Numbered from the stretch's first letter, positions 35,068 to 45,582 are shown. The stretch is 64,000 bases of DNA from Pseudomonas cremoris (GCF_014230465.1 NZ_JAAXCY010000001.1:434001-498000); one strand, 5' to 3'. Notes: a model not told the origin generated them from the letters alone. Numbers and translations: made by a program.

Positions 35068-36272
35068 GCCGCCTCCATCTGCGCCTGCAGTCGGGCCACT
35101 GGCCGCTCTCGCACCGGCCAGTTCAAGGCCGCCGCGAGCAGGCTCAATAGAATCGCCACCTGCCAAATCAAATCGTAGTTACCGGTTCGATCATAGACCA
35201 CCCCGCCCAACCAGCCGCCAAGGAACGAACCGAGCTGGTGAAACAGGAACACGATCCCACCGAGCATGGAGAGGTTTCGTACACCGAACAGCGTCGCGAC
35301 CGTGCCGTTGGTCAGTGGCACAGTGGACAGCCACAGGAAGCCCATGGCCATGCCGAACAGGTAGGCCGTGACTTCAGTGACCGGCGCCCACAGGAACAGC
35401 ACAATCACCACCGCACGCAACAGGTACAACCCCGTGAGCAAGCGCGGCTTGGACATGCGCCCACCGAGCCAGCCGGCGGTGTAGGTGCCGAAGATATTGA
35501 ACAGGCCGATCAACGCCAGCACCGTGGTGCCAACCGTGGCGGGCAAATGCTGGTCCACCAGGTACGCCGGTAAATGCACACCGATAAACACCACCTGGAA
35601 ACCGCAGACGAAAAAGCCAAAGGCCAACAGCCAGAACCCAGAGTGGGAACAGGCTTCCTTCAGAGCTTCACGCAGGGTTTGCTGCCCGGCCATGACCGGT
35701 AGCGGTCGGTCCTTGAGCATGCTCACCAGCGGCAAAATCAGCGCAACCATCAGGCCCAACACCAGCAGGGCAGCCGACCAGCCCAACCAGCTGATCAAGC
35801 CGAGCGTGCCCGGCACCATCGCAAACTGACCAAAGGAACCTGCAGCACTGGCGATCCCCATGGCCATGCTGCGTTTTTCTGGCGCCACGGCGCGGCCAAC
35901 CACGCCGAGAATCACCGAGAACGACGTGCCGGACAGGCCGATACCAATCAGCAAGCCTGCACTCAGGGACAACGACACCGCCGAATCGGACATACCCATC
36001 AACACCAGGCCGGCCGCGTACAACACACCGCCGACAAACACGGCCTTGGTCGCGCCGAAACGGTCAGCCAACGCACCGGTAAAGGGTTGTGCCAAGCCCC
36101 AGATCAGATTCTGCAAGGCAATGGCGAAGGCAAACGTCTCACGGCCCCAGCCGAATTCGCTGCTCATCGGTGCCAAGAACAGGCCGAAACCATGCCGCAC
36201 GCCCAACGACAACGCCAGGATCAGCGCACTCCCCACAAGAATCCAGCCACTGGTGCGCCACATCGAGGTCAT
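35064..36272 (-). CDS. MFS transporter
   Basis: A 402-residue major facilitator with 12 predicted helices. The motif-A-like loop GALADRFGATKAVFVGG between helices 2 and 3 and the opening ALSLGVRHGFGLFLAPM resemble the monocarboxylate/oxalate:formate antiporter branch. GGAG lies 7 bases before the ATG. A palindrome lies 17-32 bases upstream, and the MarR gene is next upstream on the same strand, so repression by that regulator is likely. Substrate unknown. Confidence 0.9.
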   Translation of the reverse strand: MTSMWRTSGWILVGSALILALSLGVRHGFGLFLAPMSSEFGWGRETFAFAIALQNLIWGLAQPFTGALADRFGATKAVFVGGVLYAAGLVLMGMSDSAVSLSLSAGLLIGIGLSGTSFSVILGVVGRAVAPEKRSMAMGIASAAGSFGQFAMVPGTLGLISWLGWSAALLVLGLMVALILPLVSMLKDRPLPVMAGQQTLREALKEACSHSGFWLLAFGFFVCGFQVVFIGVHLPAYLVDQHLPATVGTTVLALIGLFNIFGTYTAGWLGGRMSKPRLLTGLYLLRAVVIVLFLWAPVTEVTAYLFGMAMGFLWLSTVPLTNGTVATLFGVRNLSMLGGIVFLFHQLGSFLGGWLGGVVYDRTGNYDLIWQVAILLSLLAAALNWPVRERPVARLQAQMEAA

Positions 36273-36288
36273 TTCTTATTCTCCGCTC

Positions 36289-36304
36289 GCGGGTATATAC
36301 CCGC
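36289..36304. promoter_or_regulatory. Palindromic operator upstream of the MFS gene
   Basis: GCGGGTATATACCCGC is a perfect 16-base palindrome between the MarR stop and the MFS start. A closely similar sequence precedes the MarR gene, so both are candidate binding sites of that regulator. Confidence 0.7.
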
Positions 36305-36326
36305 TTGTATTTGAACAAACTCGCGT

Positions 36327-36731
36327 TCAGGCGAGTTCGTCCAGCAAGGCCAACAAGGTTTCGCGTTTTTCTGCGCCGAGTTGATCGATCAGTTTCTGCT
36401 GTGCCGCTTCCCAGGCCGGTAACGCGGCGGCCAGTCGTTCTTCACCCGCTTCGGTCAACAGCACCAGGCGGTTGCGCAGGTCGTCGCCTTCCACCAGTTG
36501 CACCAGGCCTTCGCCCTCCAGCACCCGCAGGTTGCGCCCCAAGGTGCTGCGATCCAGCCCCATGGCTTCCGCCAGGCTAGAGATGCTCGGCTGATCCAGA
36601 CGCTGCAAGTTGCACAGCAAAGAATACTGGGCAACGTTGATCCCGAAGCCGTCGAGAGCGCCGTCATAATGCCTGCTGACGCCACGAGCGGCGCGACGCA
36701 GGTTGGTACATAAACATTGGGAGGCAAGCAT
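36327..36731 (-). CDS. MarR-family regulator of the MFS transporter
   Basis: A 134-residue winged-helix protein: YSLLCNLQRLDQPSISSLAEAMGLDRSTLGRNLRVLEGEGLVQ is the DNA-binding helix pair, then VEGDDLRNRLVLLTEAGEERL is the wing. The candidate operator at 36735-36750 lies just before the start codon and a second one lies before the MFS gene, suggesting autoregulation and control of export. No ribosome site is obvious. It lies 42 bases after cobS on the same strand; read-through from the cob operon is possible. Confidence 0.9.
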   Translation of the reverse strand: MLASQCLCTNLRRAARGVSRHYDGALDGFGINVAQYSLLCNLQRLDQPSISSLAEAMGLDRSTLGRNLRVLEGEGLVQLVEGDDLRNRLVLLTEAGEERLAAALPAWEAAQQKLIDQLGAEKRETLLALLDELA

Positions 36732-36734
36732 GGA

Positions 36735-36750
36735 ACGTGTATATACCCGC
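36735..36750. promoter_or_regulatory. Second copy of the MarR operator, before the MarR start
   Basis: ACGTGTATATACCCGC matches the perfect palindrome at 36289-36304 in 14 of 16 positions. It ends 4 bases from the start codon, so binding would block transcription or initiation directly. Confidence 0.65.
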
Positions 36751-36773
36751 GATTAAGAGAATGCAAGAAAGTG

Positions 36774-37502
36774 TTACAACACCAAGCCGACCAACACCGC
36801 GACTTCCAGCAGTTCCAACAAGGCGCCAGCAGTGTCGCCGGTGGTGCCGCCGAGGCGTTTGACCATCAGGTGGCGCAAGGCAACAAAACACAATGCCGCG
36901 AGCAGTACGGCGATCCCGCCGCTGAAACCGCCGATCAGGATACACGCCAGACCACTGAGGACTAGCACCTGTTGGCCGACAACTCTCGGTAAATGATCCG
37001 ACAGTGCCTGGCCCAATCCTCCCGCACGTACATAACGTGTGGTCAGAAACAGCGCCAACATCGATGCGCGCCCGATCAACGGCGCCAGGATCAATGCCGC
37101 GCCGTTATGTTGCTCGATCAAGGCTACCAGCGCAGTGAACTTAAGCAGCAACACCAGCCCTAGCGTGACCACCGCAATCGGCCCGCTGCGTGGGTCCTTC
37201 ATGATGGTGAGGGTACGCTCGCGGTCGCCGAAGCCGCCCAGCCAGGCATCGGCACTGTCCGCCAGACCATCCAGGTGCAGGCCACCACTGAGCAGCACCC
37301 AGGCCGTCAGCAGCAACGCAGCATGCAGTAGCAATGGCGATCCCATCAGCACTGCGTTCAGGCCCCACAACAACATGCCGAACAGCAAGCCGACTAACGG
37401 GTAAAACAACAGCGAACGCCCCAGTTCCTGCGGCTGCGGCATACCTGGCAGGCGAATGGGCAGGCTGCTCAGAAATTGCAGGGCGATCCAGAACGGCAGC
37501 AT
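36774..37502 (-). CDS. cobS: CobS, adenosylcobinamide-GDP ribazoletransferase (cobalamin synthase)
   Basis: CobS joins adenosylcobinamide-GDP to alpha-ribazole in the final step of nucleotide loop assembly. The 242-residue membrane protein has the polar signature GGLHLDGLADSADAWLGGFG, thought to bind metal and substrate, plus several helices. It follows cobC by 2 bases and is the last gene of the cob operon. Length is normal. Confidence 0.94.
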   Translation of the reverse strand: MLPFWIALQFLSSLPIRLPGMPQPQELGRSLLFYPLVGLLFGMLLWGLNAVLMGSPLLLHAALLLTAWVLLSGGLHLDGLADSADAWLGGFGDRERTLTIMKDPRSGPIAVVTLGLVLLLKFTALVALIEQHNGAALILAPLIGRASMLALFLTTRYVRAGGLGQALSDHLPRVVGQQVLVLSGLACILIGGFSGGIAVLLAALCFVALRHLMVKRLGGTTGDTAGALLELLEVAVLVGLVL

Positions 37503-37504
37503 CC

Positions 37505-38083
37505 TCAGACTCCTTCCTTCAACACACCGCCAGCCTCAACCCGCAAGCTGAACAAGCCGCCGTGGCCGACCTCGACATTCAGCAATTGCTCGCGAGGCAA
37601 ACCGCGCGCCCGGGCCAATAGCAAACGCATCACGCCGCCATGGCTGATCAGCAGCACGCGCTCGCCGGCATAGGTCTGATGCAAGCGTGCGATAGCGCCC
37701 AGAACTCGATCGGAAAAGTCCGTGACACGCTCGCCGTCCGGCGGTGTAAAGCTGTAGGGGTCAGCCCAAAATAGCCCCAACGCCTCGGCGTCGGTTTCCA
37801 TCAGCGCTGCCGCACTCTGCCCCTCCCAAGCGCCAAAGTGCAGTTCCTGCAGGTCCTTTTCAACACTCACCGGTAGGTTCAGCCGTGCACCCAACTCCTC
37901 GGCAAACCGCGCACAACGCTGCAACGGCGAACTGACCAAACGGTCCCAAGGCCCCTTCACCAGCACAGCGGTACGCATCTGCTCCCAGCCCTTGGCGGTG
38001 AGCGCGTCGTCCAGGCTGCCACGCAGGCCGCCGCCCAGCTCGGTTTCGCCGTGGCGCAACAAGTCCAGGTGCAAGGTAGTCAT
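37505..38083 (-). CDS. cobC: Alpha-ribazole phosphatase CobC-type (histidine phosphatase)
   Basis: A histidine phosphatase-superfamily enzyme (192 residues) with the phosphohistidine motif [11 protein letters not shown] at residues 8-18 and the second histidine in [13 protein letters not shown]. In the cob operon it is most likely to dephosphorylate alpha-ribazole phosphate or adenosylcobalamin phosphate. It overlaps the end of cobT by ATGA. Confidence 0.9.
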   Translation of the reverse strand: MTTLHLDLLRHGETELGGGLRGSLDDALTAKGWEQMRTAVLVKGPWDRLVSSPLQRCARFAEELGARLNLPVSVEKDLQELHFGAWEGQSAAALMETDAEALGLFWADPYSFTPPDGERVTDFSDRVLGAIARLHQTYAGERVLLISHGGVMRLLLARARGLPREQLLNVEVGHGGLFSLRVEAGGVLKEGV

Positions 38084-39135
38084 GCCGGGCGGTCTGCCAC
38101 GGCGGCTTCGGCAAAGGTCGCCATCTGGCCGTGCAGCGCGCAGGCCAGACGCAACAATGGCACCGCCAACGCCGCGCCACTGCCCTCGCCCAGGCGCAAG
38201 CCCAGCTCCAGCAACGGTTGCGCGTCGAGGCTTTGCAGCACATGGCGATGGCCCGGCTCAGCCCCTTTGTGGCCGAACACCAGCCATTCACGACTGGCCG
38301 GATTCAATCGCGTGGCGACCAGGGCCGCGACCGTGCAGATAAACCCGTCCACCAGCACCACGATGCCCTCCTGTGCGCAGGCCAGATAGGCGCCCACCAA
38401 TGCAGCGATTTCGAAACCACCGAGATTGAACAGGGTTTGCAGGGCATCACCGCGCTGCCCGGCGTGCAAGGCCAGTGCGCGCTCGATCACGGCAACCTTG
38501 TGGCTGACGCCTTGAGCATTCAACCCTGTGCCCGGGCCGGTCAGGTCGCTGACTTGGCAATCGAGCAGCGCGCAGGCCAGCGCACTGGCGGCCGTGGTGT
38601 TGCCGATGCCCATCTCGCCCCCAATAAACAGCTGCGCCCCGCCTTCCAACGCGCGACGGGCACTGTCACGACCGGCTTGCAGGGCCAGTTGCCCTTGCGC
38701 CTCGGTCATCGCCGCGCCGTTGACGAAGTTGGCGGTGCCCGCGCCGATATTCAGGTGGCGTACGCCGGGCAAACTCAGCGATGGCGTGACTGTGCCAAGG
38801 TCGACCACTTCCAATTGCGCATCCAGTTGCCGCGCCAACACGCTGATGGCCGCGCCGCCGGTGACAAAGTTATGCAGCATCTGGCCAGTCACTTCCTGGG
38901 GAAACGCCGACACACCTTCCGCCACCACCCCATGGTCACCGGCAAAAATGGCGATCCACAGTTGATCCACCGAGGGTTTGACCTTGCCTTGCAAGCCCGC
39001 CAACTGCACCGCCAGCGCTTCCAACTGACCGAGAGATCCGGCCGGCTTGGTCAATTGTTGCTGGCGTGCCAAGGCTTGTTCGTACGCAGCAGAGTCAATG
39101 GCCTTACAAGGGTTGAGCCACCAGGTGTCAGTCAT
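38080..39135 (-). CDS. cobT: CobT, nicotinate-nucleotide--dimethylbenzimidazole phosphoribosyltransferase
   Basis: CobT makes alpha-ribazole phosphate from dimethylbenzimidazole and nicotinate mononucleotide. The ATG at 39135 gives 351 residues ([20 protein letters not shown]). Motifs include [34 protein letters not shown] and the C-terminal active-site Glu region [14 protein letters not shown]. An ATGA overlap with cobU supports this start over a longer frame. BluB, upstream in the same operon, supplies its dimethylbenzimidazole. Confidence 0.95.
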   Translation of the reverse strand: MTDTWWLNPCKAIDSAAYEQALARQQQLTKPAGSLGQLEALAVQLAGLQGKVKPSVDQLWIAIFAGDHGVVAEGVSAFPQEVTGQMLHNFVTGGAAISVLARQLDAQLEVVDLGTVTPSLSLPGVRHLNIGAGTANFVNGAAMTEAQGQLALQAGRDSARRALEGGAQLFIGGEMGIGNTTAASALACALLDCQVSDLTGPGTGLNAQGVSHKVAVIERALALHAGQRGDALQTLFNLGGFEIAALVGAYLACAQEGIVVLVDGFICTVAALVATRLNPASREWLVFGHKGAEPGHRHVLQSLDAQPLLELGLRLGEGSGAALAVPLLRLACALHGQMATFAEAAVADRPA

Positions 39136-39653
39136 AACGCAATACCTTTCAAAGTCAGGGGCAGGCCGGCAACCGTCAGGACAACACGCTGACACCGCTC
39201 GGCCAAGGCTTGATGCAGCCAACCGGCTTCATCCACATAGCGGCGAGTCAATTCGCCCAGCGGCACGACACCCAAACCGGTCTCGTTGCTGACAAAAATG
39301 ATTTCACCTGGCAGCGAGGCCAGGGTTTCCAACAGATGGTCGCGCTCCGCCGCCAGCCGAGCTGGATCGTCGAGCATCAGCAGGTTGGTAAGCCACAGGG
39401 TCAGGCAATCCACCAGCAGGCAGCGGTCGGGTGCAGCATGTTCCCGCAGCACCCGCGCCAGTTCGACAGGCTCTTCGATCAAGCCCCAGTGGTCGGGCCG
39501 GCGCTGGCGATGCAGGGCAACGCGTTCATTCATCTCGCCGTCGAGCGGTTGGCTGGTGGCGATATAGATGACCGGCAGCGCGCTGTCACTGGCGAGCTTT
39601 TCGGCGAGGCGGCTTTTACCGGAACGGGCGCCGCCGAGGATCAGTTGGAGCAT
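39132..39653 (-). CDS. cobU: CobU, adenosylcobinamide kinase / guanylyltransferase
   Basis: A bifunctional enzyme that phosphorylates adenosylcobinamide and transfers GMP to it. The 173-residue protein starts [18 protein letters not shown], with Walker A GGARSGKS. It also has the guanylylated-histidine region ([17 protein letters not shown]), [14 protein letters not shown], and the C-terminal [21 protein letters not shown]. It follows cobQ after 43 bases that contain a REP-like fragment. Confidence 0.95.
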   Translation of the reverse strand: MLQLILGGARSGKSRLAEKLASDSALPVIYIATSQPLDGEMNERVALHRQRRPDHWGLIEEPVELARVLREHAAPDRCLLVDCLTLWLTNLLMLDDPARLAAERDHLLETLASLPGEIIFVSNETGLGVVPLGELTRRYVDEAGWLHQALAERCQRVVLTVAGLPLTLKGIAL

Positions 39654-39670
39654 GGGGTTACACCTTTATA

Positions 39671-39690
39671 CTCAAGCCAGCTCCCACAAG
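39671..39690. repeat. Degenerate REP fragment between cobQ and cobU
   Basis: The minus strand reads CTTGTGGGAGCTGGCTTGAG, a single REP-like half with a different core (AGCTGGC) from the main family here. It occupies almost the whole of the only large gap in the cob operon. Confidence 0.55.
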
Positions 39691-39696
39691 GGATCA

Positions 39697-41148
39697 TCAA
39701 ATCCCACATAGGTCGCGCAGCAGGTCAGTGTCCAGATGGTGTTGCACAAGGTCCGCCAAGCGCTCGATATCGCGCTCTCGCAGAGCGTGGTAATCCACTG
39801 CCTGCACATCCTGCAAACCCGCCCAACGCAACAGGGCACCGCAGGCAGCCGGCGTTTCAAACAGGCCGTGCAGGTAGGTGCCGAGGATCTGCCCGTCTGC
39901 GCTCTGCGCGCCGTCGCTACGGCCATCATCCAAAAGCACGGCCGCGTGTTCCAACGCGAGACCGGACGTCACGCCCGCATGAATCTCGTACCCGCTGACT
40001 TCGGCGTCTTCCAACAACAAACGCCCGCGCACATTGCGTAGCTGCTTTTCTTCTTCCAGCGTGGTGCTGAACGCCAGCAGCCCCAGGCCATCGCTGGAAC
40101 CGGCAGGCCCCTCCAGGCCGAGCGGGTCATGGACGTGCTCACCCAGCATCTGCAAGCCGCCACAAATACCCAACACCTTGCCGCCGTAGCGCAGGTGCCG
40201 CGCCACGGCGGTGTCCCAGCTGTTGGCGCGTAGGTACGCGAGGTCGCTGCGTACGCTTTTCGAGCCTGGGAGGATGATCAGGTCGGCAGCCGGAATCGAT
40301 TGGCCTGGGCCGATAAACTGCAAATCCACTTGGGGGTGCAGGCGCAGCGGGTCGAAATCCGTGTGGTTGCTGATACGCGGCAACACCGGGACCACCACCT
40401 TGAGCACTTGGGCGGCCTTGTCGGTCTGGCGCCGGTCGATGCCGTCTTCGGCTTCCAGGTGCAGGTCCATCACGTAGGGCAACACGCCCACCACCGGTTT
40501 GCCGGTGCGCGCTTCCAACCAGTCCAGCCCCGGTTGCAGCAGCGCGATATCGCCACGAAAGCGGTTGATGATGAAGCCTTTGACCCGCGCCTGCTCACTG
40601 GGCGAAAGCAACTCCAGGGTGCCCACCAAATGAGCGAACACGCCGCCACGGTTGATATCGGCAATCAACAACACCGGGCAATCCACCGCCTCGGCAAACC
40701 CCATGTTGGCGATGTCATTGGCGCGCAGGTTGATCTCTGCCGGGGAACCCGCGCCTTCCACCATCACCACTGAATAGGCTTGGCTCAACCGCGTATGGGA
40801 GGCCAGCACGGCTTGCATCGCGATGGCTTTGTAATCGTGATAGGCCACGGCGTTCATGCTGGTCACGGCGCGACCGTGGATGATCACCTGGGAGCCGGTG
40901 TCACTGTTGGGCTTGAGCAACACCGGGTTCATATCGGTATGCGGCGCCAGGTTGGCGGCTTGGGCCTGTACCGCCTGGGCGCGGCCGATTTCACCGCCCT
41001 CGGCTGTCACGGCACTGTTGAGGGCCATGTTTTGCGGTTTGAAAGGTGCCACCGCCACACCCTGGCGCACCAGCCAGCGGCACAGCGCGGTCACCAGGGT
41101 GCTCTTGCCTGCGTCGGAGGTGGTGCCTTGCACCATCAGCGTACTCAT
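39697..41148 (-). CDS. cobQ: Cobyric acid synthase CobQ
   Basis: CobQ amidates four side chains of adenosylcobyrinic a,c-diamide using glutamine and ATP. The 483-residue protein has an N-terminal ATPase ([20 protein letters not shown]) and a C-terminal triad glutamine amidotransferase with the nucleophile in [14 protein letters not shown] and His in GTYLHGLFE. Length is normal. It overlaps cobD by ATGA. Confidence 0.96.
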   Translation of the reverse strand: MSTLMVQGTTSDAGKSTLVTALCRWLVRQGVAVAPFKPQNMALNSAVTAEGGEIGRAQAVQAQAANLAPHTDMNPVLLKPNSDTGSQVIIHGRAVTSMNAVAYHDYKAIAMQAVLASHTRLSQAYSVVMVEGAGSPAEINLRANDIANMGFAEAVDCPVLLIADINRGGVFAHLVGTLELLSPSEQARVKGFIINRFRGDIALLQPGLDWLEARTGKPVVGVLPYVMDLHLEAEDGIDRRQTDKAAQVLKVVVPVLPRISNHTDFDPLRLHPQVDLQFIGPGQSIPAADLIILPGSKSVRSDLAYLRANSWDTAVARHLRYGGKVLGICGGLQMLGEHVHDPLGLEGPAGSSDGLGLLAFSTTLEEEKQLRNVRGRLLLEDAEVSGYEIHAGVTSGLALEHAAVLLDDGRSDGAQSADGQILGTYLHGLFETPAACGALLRWAGLQDVQAVDYHALRERDIERLADLVQHHLDTDLLRDLCGI

Positions 41149-42134
41149 GTGGCCTCCTTATAGGCGGCCAGGGCGTTGTCGAGTCGCAACCAATCGGCCT
41201 CGGTGTCGGGCAGGCCAAAACGCAGGCTGCTGTCGTGGACGAACAAACGCAGCAGAATCCCGCGTTGCGCCATGAACTCATGCATGCGCTCGGCGTGCGG
41301 GGTGATCAGCCATTGGAACAACGCGCATCCGCCCTGGGGTTGAAAACCATGACGCTCGAGAGACGCAAACAAACGCTGGCCGGCCTCGAGGCACCGCGCG
41401 CGTTGCCGCGCATGCCCGGCGAAGTCACGCAGACACACTTTGCCCACTACGCGGGTCGGCCCGCTGACGGCCCACGGTCCGACCTGTTCAGCCAGCAACT
41501 TGAGCAACTTGCGTTCTGCCAACACAAAGCCCAGCCGTACACCGGCCAAACCGAAAAACTTGCCGAATGAACGCAGCACAATCAGGCCAACCTGATGGGC
41601 CTCGCTCGCCAGGCTCAACTGTGGCGTCACATCCATGAAGGCTTCGTCCACCACCAGCCAGCCGCCGCGCTGGGCCAGGCGGGTATGCCAGTCCAACAGA
41701 CGCTGCGGCGTCAGGCTCAAGCCGGTGGGGTTATTGGGATTGACCACCACCAGCACGTCGAGGCTATCTAGGAAAAAATCGACTTCCTGCTCTTGCACTT
41801 CACGCACCACATAACCGGCACGGCGCCAGGCTTCGGCGTGTTCGGCGTAGCATGGCGACAACACACCGACCTTGCCCGCACGGCGCAGGCGCGGCAGCAA
41901 CTGGATCGCCGCCTGGGAACCCGCTACCGGCAGCAAGTGCGCGGCGCCGTAATACTCGCTCGCTGCCTGTTCCAAGCCGTCGTCGGTTTCCGGCAAGCGC
42001 GCCCAGGCCCGTAGTGGAATCTCGGGAATTGGGAAGGGCCAGGGCGCCAGACCGCTGGACAGGTCCAGCCAGTCGGCCTCGGCGATCCCGTATTGAATCG
42101 CCGCCTTGCGCAGTCGACCACCGTGTTCAAGCAT
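41145..42134 (-). CDS. cobD: Threonine-phosphate decarboxylase CobD
   Basis: A PLP enzyme (329 residues) that makes (R)-1-amino-2-propanol phosphate for the aminopropanol linker. The class I/II aminotransferase fold is visible in [13 protein letters not shown], the Asp motif in [11 protein letters not shown], and the PLP lysine in [17 protein letters not shown]. It is called CobC in the aerobic-pathway nomenclature. It overlaps cbiB by 8 bases and cobQ by 4. Confidence 0.93.
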   Translation of the reverse strand: MLEHGGRLRKAAIQYGIAEADWLDLSSGLAPWPFPIPEIPLRAWARLPETDDGLEQAASEYYGAAHLLPVAGSQAAIQLLPRLRRAGKVGVLSPCYAEHAEAWRRAGYVVREVQEQEVDFFLDSLDVLVVVNPNNPTGLSLTPQRLLDWHTRLAQRGGWLVVDEAFMDVTPQLSLASEAHQVGLIVLRSFGKFFGLAGVRLGFVLAERKLLKLLAEQVGPWAVSGPTRVVGKVCLRDFAGHARQRARCLEAGQRLFASLERHGFQPQGGCALFQWLITPHAERMHEFMAQRGILLRLFVHDSSLRFGLPDTEADWLRLDNALAAYKEAT

Positions 42135-43035
42135 AGAATTGCGCCCCCGCGCACAGGATCAGCAGCCACAACCATACGCCGCGTTGCACCAGTTGCCAGC
42201 CCCGGTCGATGGCGTCTGCATCCGCCGCAGGGCCCTCACCCAGTTGCGGGCGCTGATGCACTTCGCCGTGGTAGATCGCCGGGCCACCCAACTCGACGCC
42301 CAGCGCACCCGCGCCCGCTGCCATTACCGGACCCGCGTTCGGGCTGTCCCATGTTGGTCCTTGGGTGCGCCAGCATTTAAGAGCCAGTCGGGTTTTGCCG
42401 AGCAAGGCGTAGGTCAACGCCACCAAGCGTGCGGGAATGTAGTTCAACACGTCGTCGATTTTGGCCGCGGCCCAGCCGAAACGCTCGAAGCGTTCGTTGC
42501 GATAGCCCCACATGGCGTCGAGGGTATTGCTCAGGCGATAAAGCACCACACCCGGCACCCCGGCGACGACAAACCAGAACAACGCGGCAAATACCGCATC
42601 GCTGCCGTTTTCCAGCACCGACTCGGTGGCGGCGCGAGCGACTTCAGTACGGTCCAGCTCACTGGTCTGGCGACTCACCAGATAGCTCACGCGTTTGCGG
42701 GCTTCGTCCAGGTCATCACTGCGCAGCGCCTGGGCCACCGGGATCACATGTTCGCCAAGGCTGCGCATGCCGAGGGCGCAATACAGCGCAAGAATCTCCA
42801 GTGCCCAGCCGATATACGGCGCCCACGACAACGCAGTAGCCAGCAAGGTCAGCGGCACCACCGCGATAAACCAGGCGGTCACGCCATGGCTGCGCCAGCC
42901 CCGGCCACCGGTGTTGAAACGTTGCTCGATGCGCCCGGCGAAATTGCCGAACGCCACCAGCGGATGCCAGCGCCTGGGCTCGCCCAGCAGCGCATCCAGC
43001 GCCACTGCCGCGACACACAGCAAGGCCACACTCAT
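42127..43035 (-). CDS. cbiB: CbiB (CobD-type) adenosylcobinamide-phosphate synthase
   Basis: This membrane enzyme attaches aminopropanol phosphate to adenosylcobyric acid. The start at 43035 ([20 protein letters not shown]) forms an ATGA overlap with bluB and has GGGGAG 8 bases upstream; a longer frame adds five residues only. The 302-residue product has several helices and the family segments [16 protein letters not shown] and [16 protein letters not shown] [20 protein letters not shown]. It lies beside cobD, whose product it uses. Confidence 0.93.
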   Translation of the reverse strand: MSVALLCVAAVALDALLGEPRRWHPLVAFGNFAGRIEQRFNTGGRGWRSHGVTAWFIAVVPLTLLATALSWAPYIGWALEILALYCALGMRSLGEHVIPVAQALRSDDLDEARKRVSYLVSRQTSELDRTEVARAATESVLENGSDAVFAALFWFVVAGVPGVVLYRLSNTLDAMWGYRNERFERFGWAAAKIDDVLNYIPARLVALTYALLGKTRLALKCWRTQGPTWDSPNAGPVMAAGAGALGVELGGPAIYHGEVHQRPQLGEGPAADADAIDRGWQLVQRGVWLWLLILCAGAQFYA

Positions 43036-43682
43036 TGACTCACTCCCCACGTATTCTCATACAACATGTCACTCAGCGGCCGAGGCTCGGTCCAGCCTTC
43101 GAGCTGTAACATCGGTGCCGGGTAGAACTCGGTTACCGGCCCCAGGCACAGCACGGCCAGGGGTTTGGCACCAGGCGGCAGGCCCAGTAGATCGGCAAGG
43201 GCCTGGGGCTCGAACAGCGAGACCCAGCCCATGCCGAGGCCTTCGACTCGGGCTGCCAGCCACAGATTCTGGATGGCACAGGACAGTGAGGCCATGTCCA
43301 TTTCCGGCAACGTACGGCGACCAAAGATGTGGCGCTCGCGATCATCCATCAGCGCGGCCACCAGCACTTCGGCGCAGTCGTGGATACCTTCGACCTTGAG
43401 TTTCATGAACTCATCGGAGCGTTCGCCCAGCGCTTCGGCGGTCCGTACGCGTTCTTCTTCCACCAGATGCTGGATCTGGCCACGCAATTGGCGGTCGCTG
43501 ATACGGATAAAACGCCACGGCTGCATCAGGCCCACACTGGGCGCCTGGTGGGCGGCCTGAAGTAGGCGATGCAGCAACTCAGGGGCAACCGTGCCGCCGC
43601 TGAAGTGGCGCATGTCGCGGCGTTCGGCGATAGCGCGGTAGACGGCGTCACGGTCGGCTTGGGGGAAGGCGTTATCAGTCAT
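43032..43682 (-). CDS. bluB: 5,6-dimethylbenzimidazole synthase BluB
   Basis: BluB fragments reduced FMN with oxygen to give the lower ligand of B12. The 216-residue protein is a nitroreductase-fold flavoprotein: [15 protein letters not shown] at the N-terminus, [16 protein letters not shown], and [16 protein letters not shown]. The ATG at 43682 overlaps the cobB stop (ATGA). Its presence means the organism can make its own dimethylbenzimidazole aerobically. Confidence 0.94.
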   Translation of the reverse strand: MTDNAFPQADRDAVYRAIAERRDMRHFSGGTVAPELLHRLLQAAHQAPSVGLMQPWRFIRISDRQLRGQIQHLVEEERVRTAEALGERSDEFMKLKVEGIHDCAEVLVAALMDDRERHIFGRRTLPEMDMASLSCAIQNLWLAARVEGLGMGWVSLFEPQALADLLGLPPGAKPLAVLCLGPVTEFYPAPMLQLEGWTEPRPLSDMLYENTWGVSQ

Positions 43683-44974
43683 GGCGCAAACAGTGCAGCC
43701 ACCGCCGCAGGATTGGACGGAAAGTAAAAGTGCACGTAGGAAGCCGTCATCCGTCCCTGCCGATACACCGCCTCGGCGCCACGCCCGCCATTGGGACTCA
43801 CGCCACGAGCAATCGGTTGCCACTCGGTACTGGTCAACGAGTGGTGATAGGTATGACCCCGCAGCACGCCTTCGGGCAACTCAACATTTTGCAGCGCCAG
43901 CGCCGCCAGCTTTTTCTGCATCACCGCATCGCCCTGCAGCAGGCCGACCAGTTCGGCACGGATGCCCTCTACATCGGTGAGCGAATCCAGCAGATAGAGC
44001 ATGCCGCCACATTCAGCGAGCAACGGCTTGCCGGCCGCGTGGTGAGCGCGGATGGCGTCGAGCATCGGGGTATTTTCCGACAGTGCCTTGTGGTGCAGTT
44101 CCGGGTAACCACCGGGCAGATAGAGGCTGTCGGCGTCAGGCAATTCGCGATCGTGGATCGGCGAGAAGAAGCGCAACTCAGCGCCCATCGCCCGCAACAG
44201 GTCGAGGCTGGCGCCGTAGGTGAAGGCAAAGGCTTCGTCACGAGCCACGGCAATGCGCACGCCGTCGAGCAACGGCTCGGCGACGATTTCTTCCGGCGCA
44301 GCAAAAGTTACTGGCGGCGGCAGCGCGACTTCGCAGCTGCTGCCCAAGGCTTGGGCCGCGGCGTCCAGGCGCACGTCGAGGTCATTCAGTTCGCTGGCTT
44401 GTACCAGGCCCAAATGACGGCTTGGCAATTCGATCCCAGTCTCGCGGGACAACGCACCGTACCAACGCAGGCCTTCGGTGAGGCTGCCTTCCAGCAGTTG
44501 CGCATGACGCAAGGTACCGACGCGGTTGGCCAGCACCCCGGCGAACGGCAAGTCCGGCTGATAACGGGCCAGGCCGAGGGCCAGCGCACCAAACGTCTGC
44601 GCCATGGCGGTGCCGTCGATCACACCCAGTACCGGCACGCCGAAGTGGCGCGCCAGGTCAGCGCTGGAAGGTGTGCCGTCGAACAACCCCATCACCCCTT
44701 CGATCAGGATCAGGTCGGCCTCCCCTGCTGCTTCCCACAACAGGCGGCGACTTTCCTGCTCGCCCACCATCCACATGTCCAACTGATACACCGGCGCACC
44801 GCTGGCGCGCTCGTGGATCATCGGGTCGAGGAAGTCCGGCCCGCATTTGAACACGCGCACCTTGCGCCCCAGATTGCGGTGCAAGCGGGCAAGGGCTGCG
44901 GTGACGGTGGTTTTGCCTTGGCCGGATGCCGGTGCGGCGATCAATACGGCCGGGCAGTGACGGGGCTGATTCAA
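43679..44974 (-). CDS. cobB: Cobyrinate a,c-diamide synthase CobB
   Basis: This ATP- and glutamine-dependent amidase converts (hydrogeno)byrinate to the a,c-diamide. The 431-residue protein has an N-terminal Walker A in IAAPASGQGKTTVTAALARL and a C-terminal amidotransferase with the nucleophile in LLAECGGMLYLLD and a His in RGHTYHHSL. Both ends overlap neighbours by ATGA (cobO and bluB). Confidence 0.95.
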   Translation of the reverse strand: MNQPRHCPAVLIAAPASGQGKTTVTAALARLHRNLGRKVRVFKCGPDFLDPMIHERASGAPVYQLDMWMVGEQESRRLLWEAAGEADLILIEGVMGLFDGTPSSADLARHFGVPVLGVIDGTAMAQTFGALALGLARYQPDLPFAGVLANRVGTLRHAQLLEGSLTEGLRWYGALSRETGIELPSRHLGLVQASELNDLDVRLDAAAQALGSSCEVALPPPVTFAAPEEIVAEPLLDGVRIAVARDEAFAFTYGASLDLLRAMGAELRFFSPIHDRELPDADSLYLPGGYPELHHKALSENTPMLDAIRAHHAAGKPLLAECGGMLYLLDSLTDVEGIRAELVGLLQGDAVMQKKLAALALQNVELPEGVLRGHTYHHSLTSTEWQPIARGVSPNGGRGAEAVYRQGRMTASYVHFYFPSNPAAVAALFAP

Positions 44975-45582
44975 AGTTCGACGCCCTTCTGTGCCTTGAT
45001 ACCGGCTTGGAACGCGTGCTTGAGCATGCCCATTTCGGTGACGGTGTCGCCCATTTCGATCAATTCAGGCTTGGCGCCACGGCCGGTGACCACCACGTGT
45101 TGCATCGGTGGGCGGGCTTGCAGGTCACTCAGTACCTGGTCCAGGTCGAGGTAGCCGTGCTTGAGGGCGATGTTCAGCTCGTCCAGCACGACCAGGCCAA
45201 TGGAAGGGTCTTGCAGCAACTCACGGGACACCGCCCAGGCCGCTTCGGCGGCGGCGATGTCGCGTTGACGGTCCTGAGTTTCCCAGGTGAAACCTTCGCC
45301 CATCACGTGAAAGCGCACTTGCTCAGGGAAGCGACGGAAGAACAATTCCTCGCCAGTGCTGTTGCGACCCTTGATGAACTGCACCACGCCGCACTGCATA
45401 CCGTGGCCCATGGCCCGGGCGAGCATGCCGAACGCGGAGCTGCTTTTGCCTTTGCCGTTGCCGGTCAGCACCAGCAGCAAACCGCATTCATTGGGGGAAT
45501 TGGCGATGCGCTCGTCGATCACGGCTTTCTTGCGCAGCATGCGCGCCAGGTGGCGTTCGTCACGGTCGGGGGAATCAGTCAT
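44971..45582 (-). CDS. cobO: CobO, cob(I)yrinic acid a,c-diamide adenosyltransferase
   Basis: CobO adds the upper 5'-deoxyadenosyl ligand from ATP. The ATG at 45582 gives 203 residues beginning MTDSPDRDERHLARMLRKKA; GGAGAG lies 6 bases upstream. The P-loop is VLTGNGKGKSSSAFGM, and IGLVVLDELNIALKHGYLD is the second conserved block. It is the first gene of the cob operon, about 85 bases downstream of the cobalamin riboswitch. Confidence 0.95.
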   Translation of the reverse strand: MTDSPDRDERHLARMLRKKAVIDERIANSPNECGLLLVLTGNGKGKSSSAFGMLARAMGHGMQCGVVQFIKGRNSTGEELFFRRFPEQVRFHVMGEGFTWETQDRQRDIAAAEAAWAVSRELLQDPSIGLVVLDELNIALKHGYLDLDQVLSDLQARPPMQHVVVTGRGAKPELIEMGDTVTEMGMLKHAFQAGIKAQKGVEL

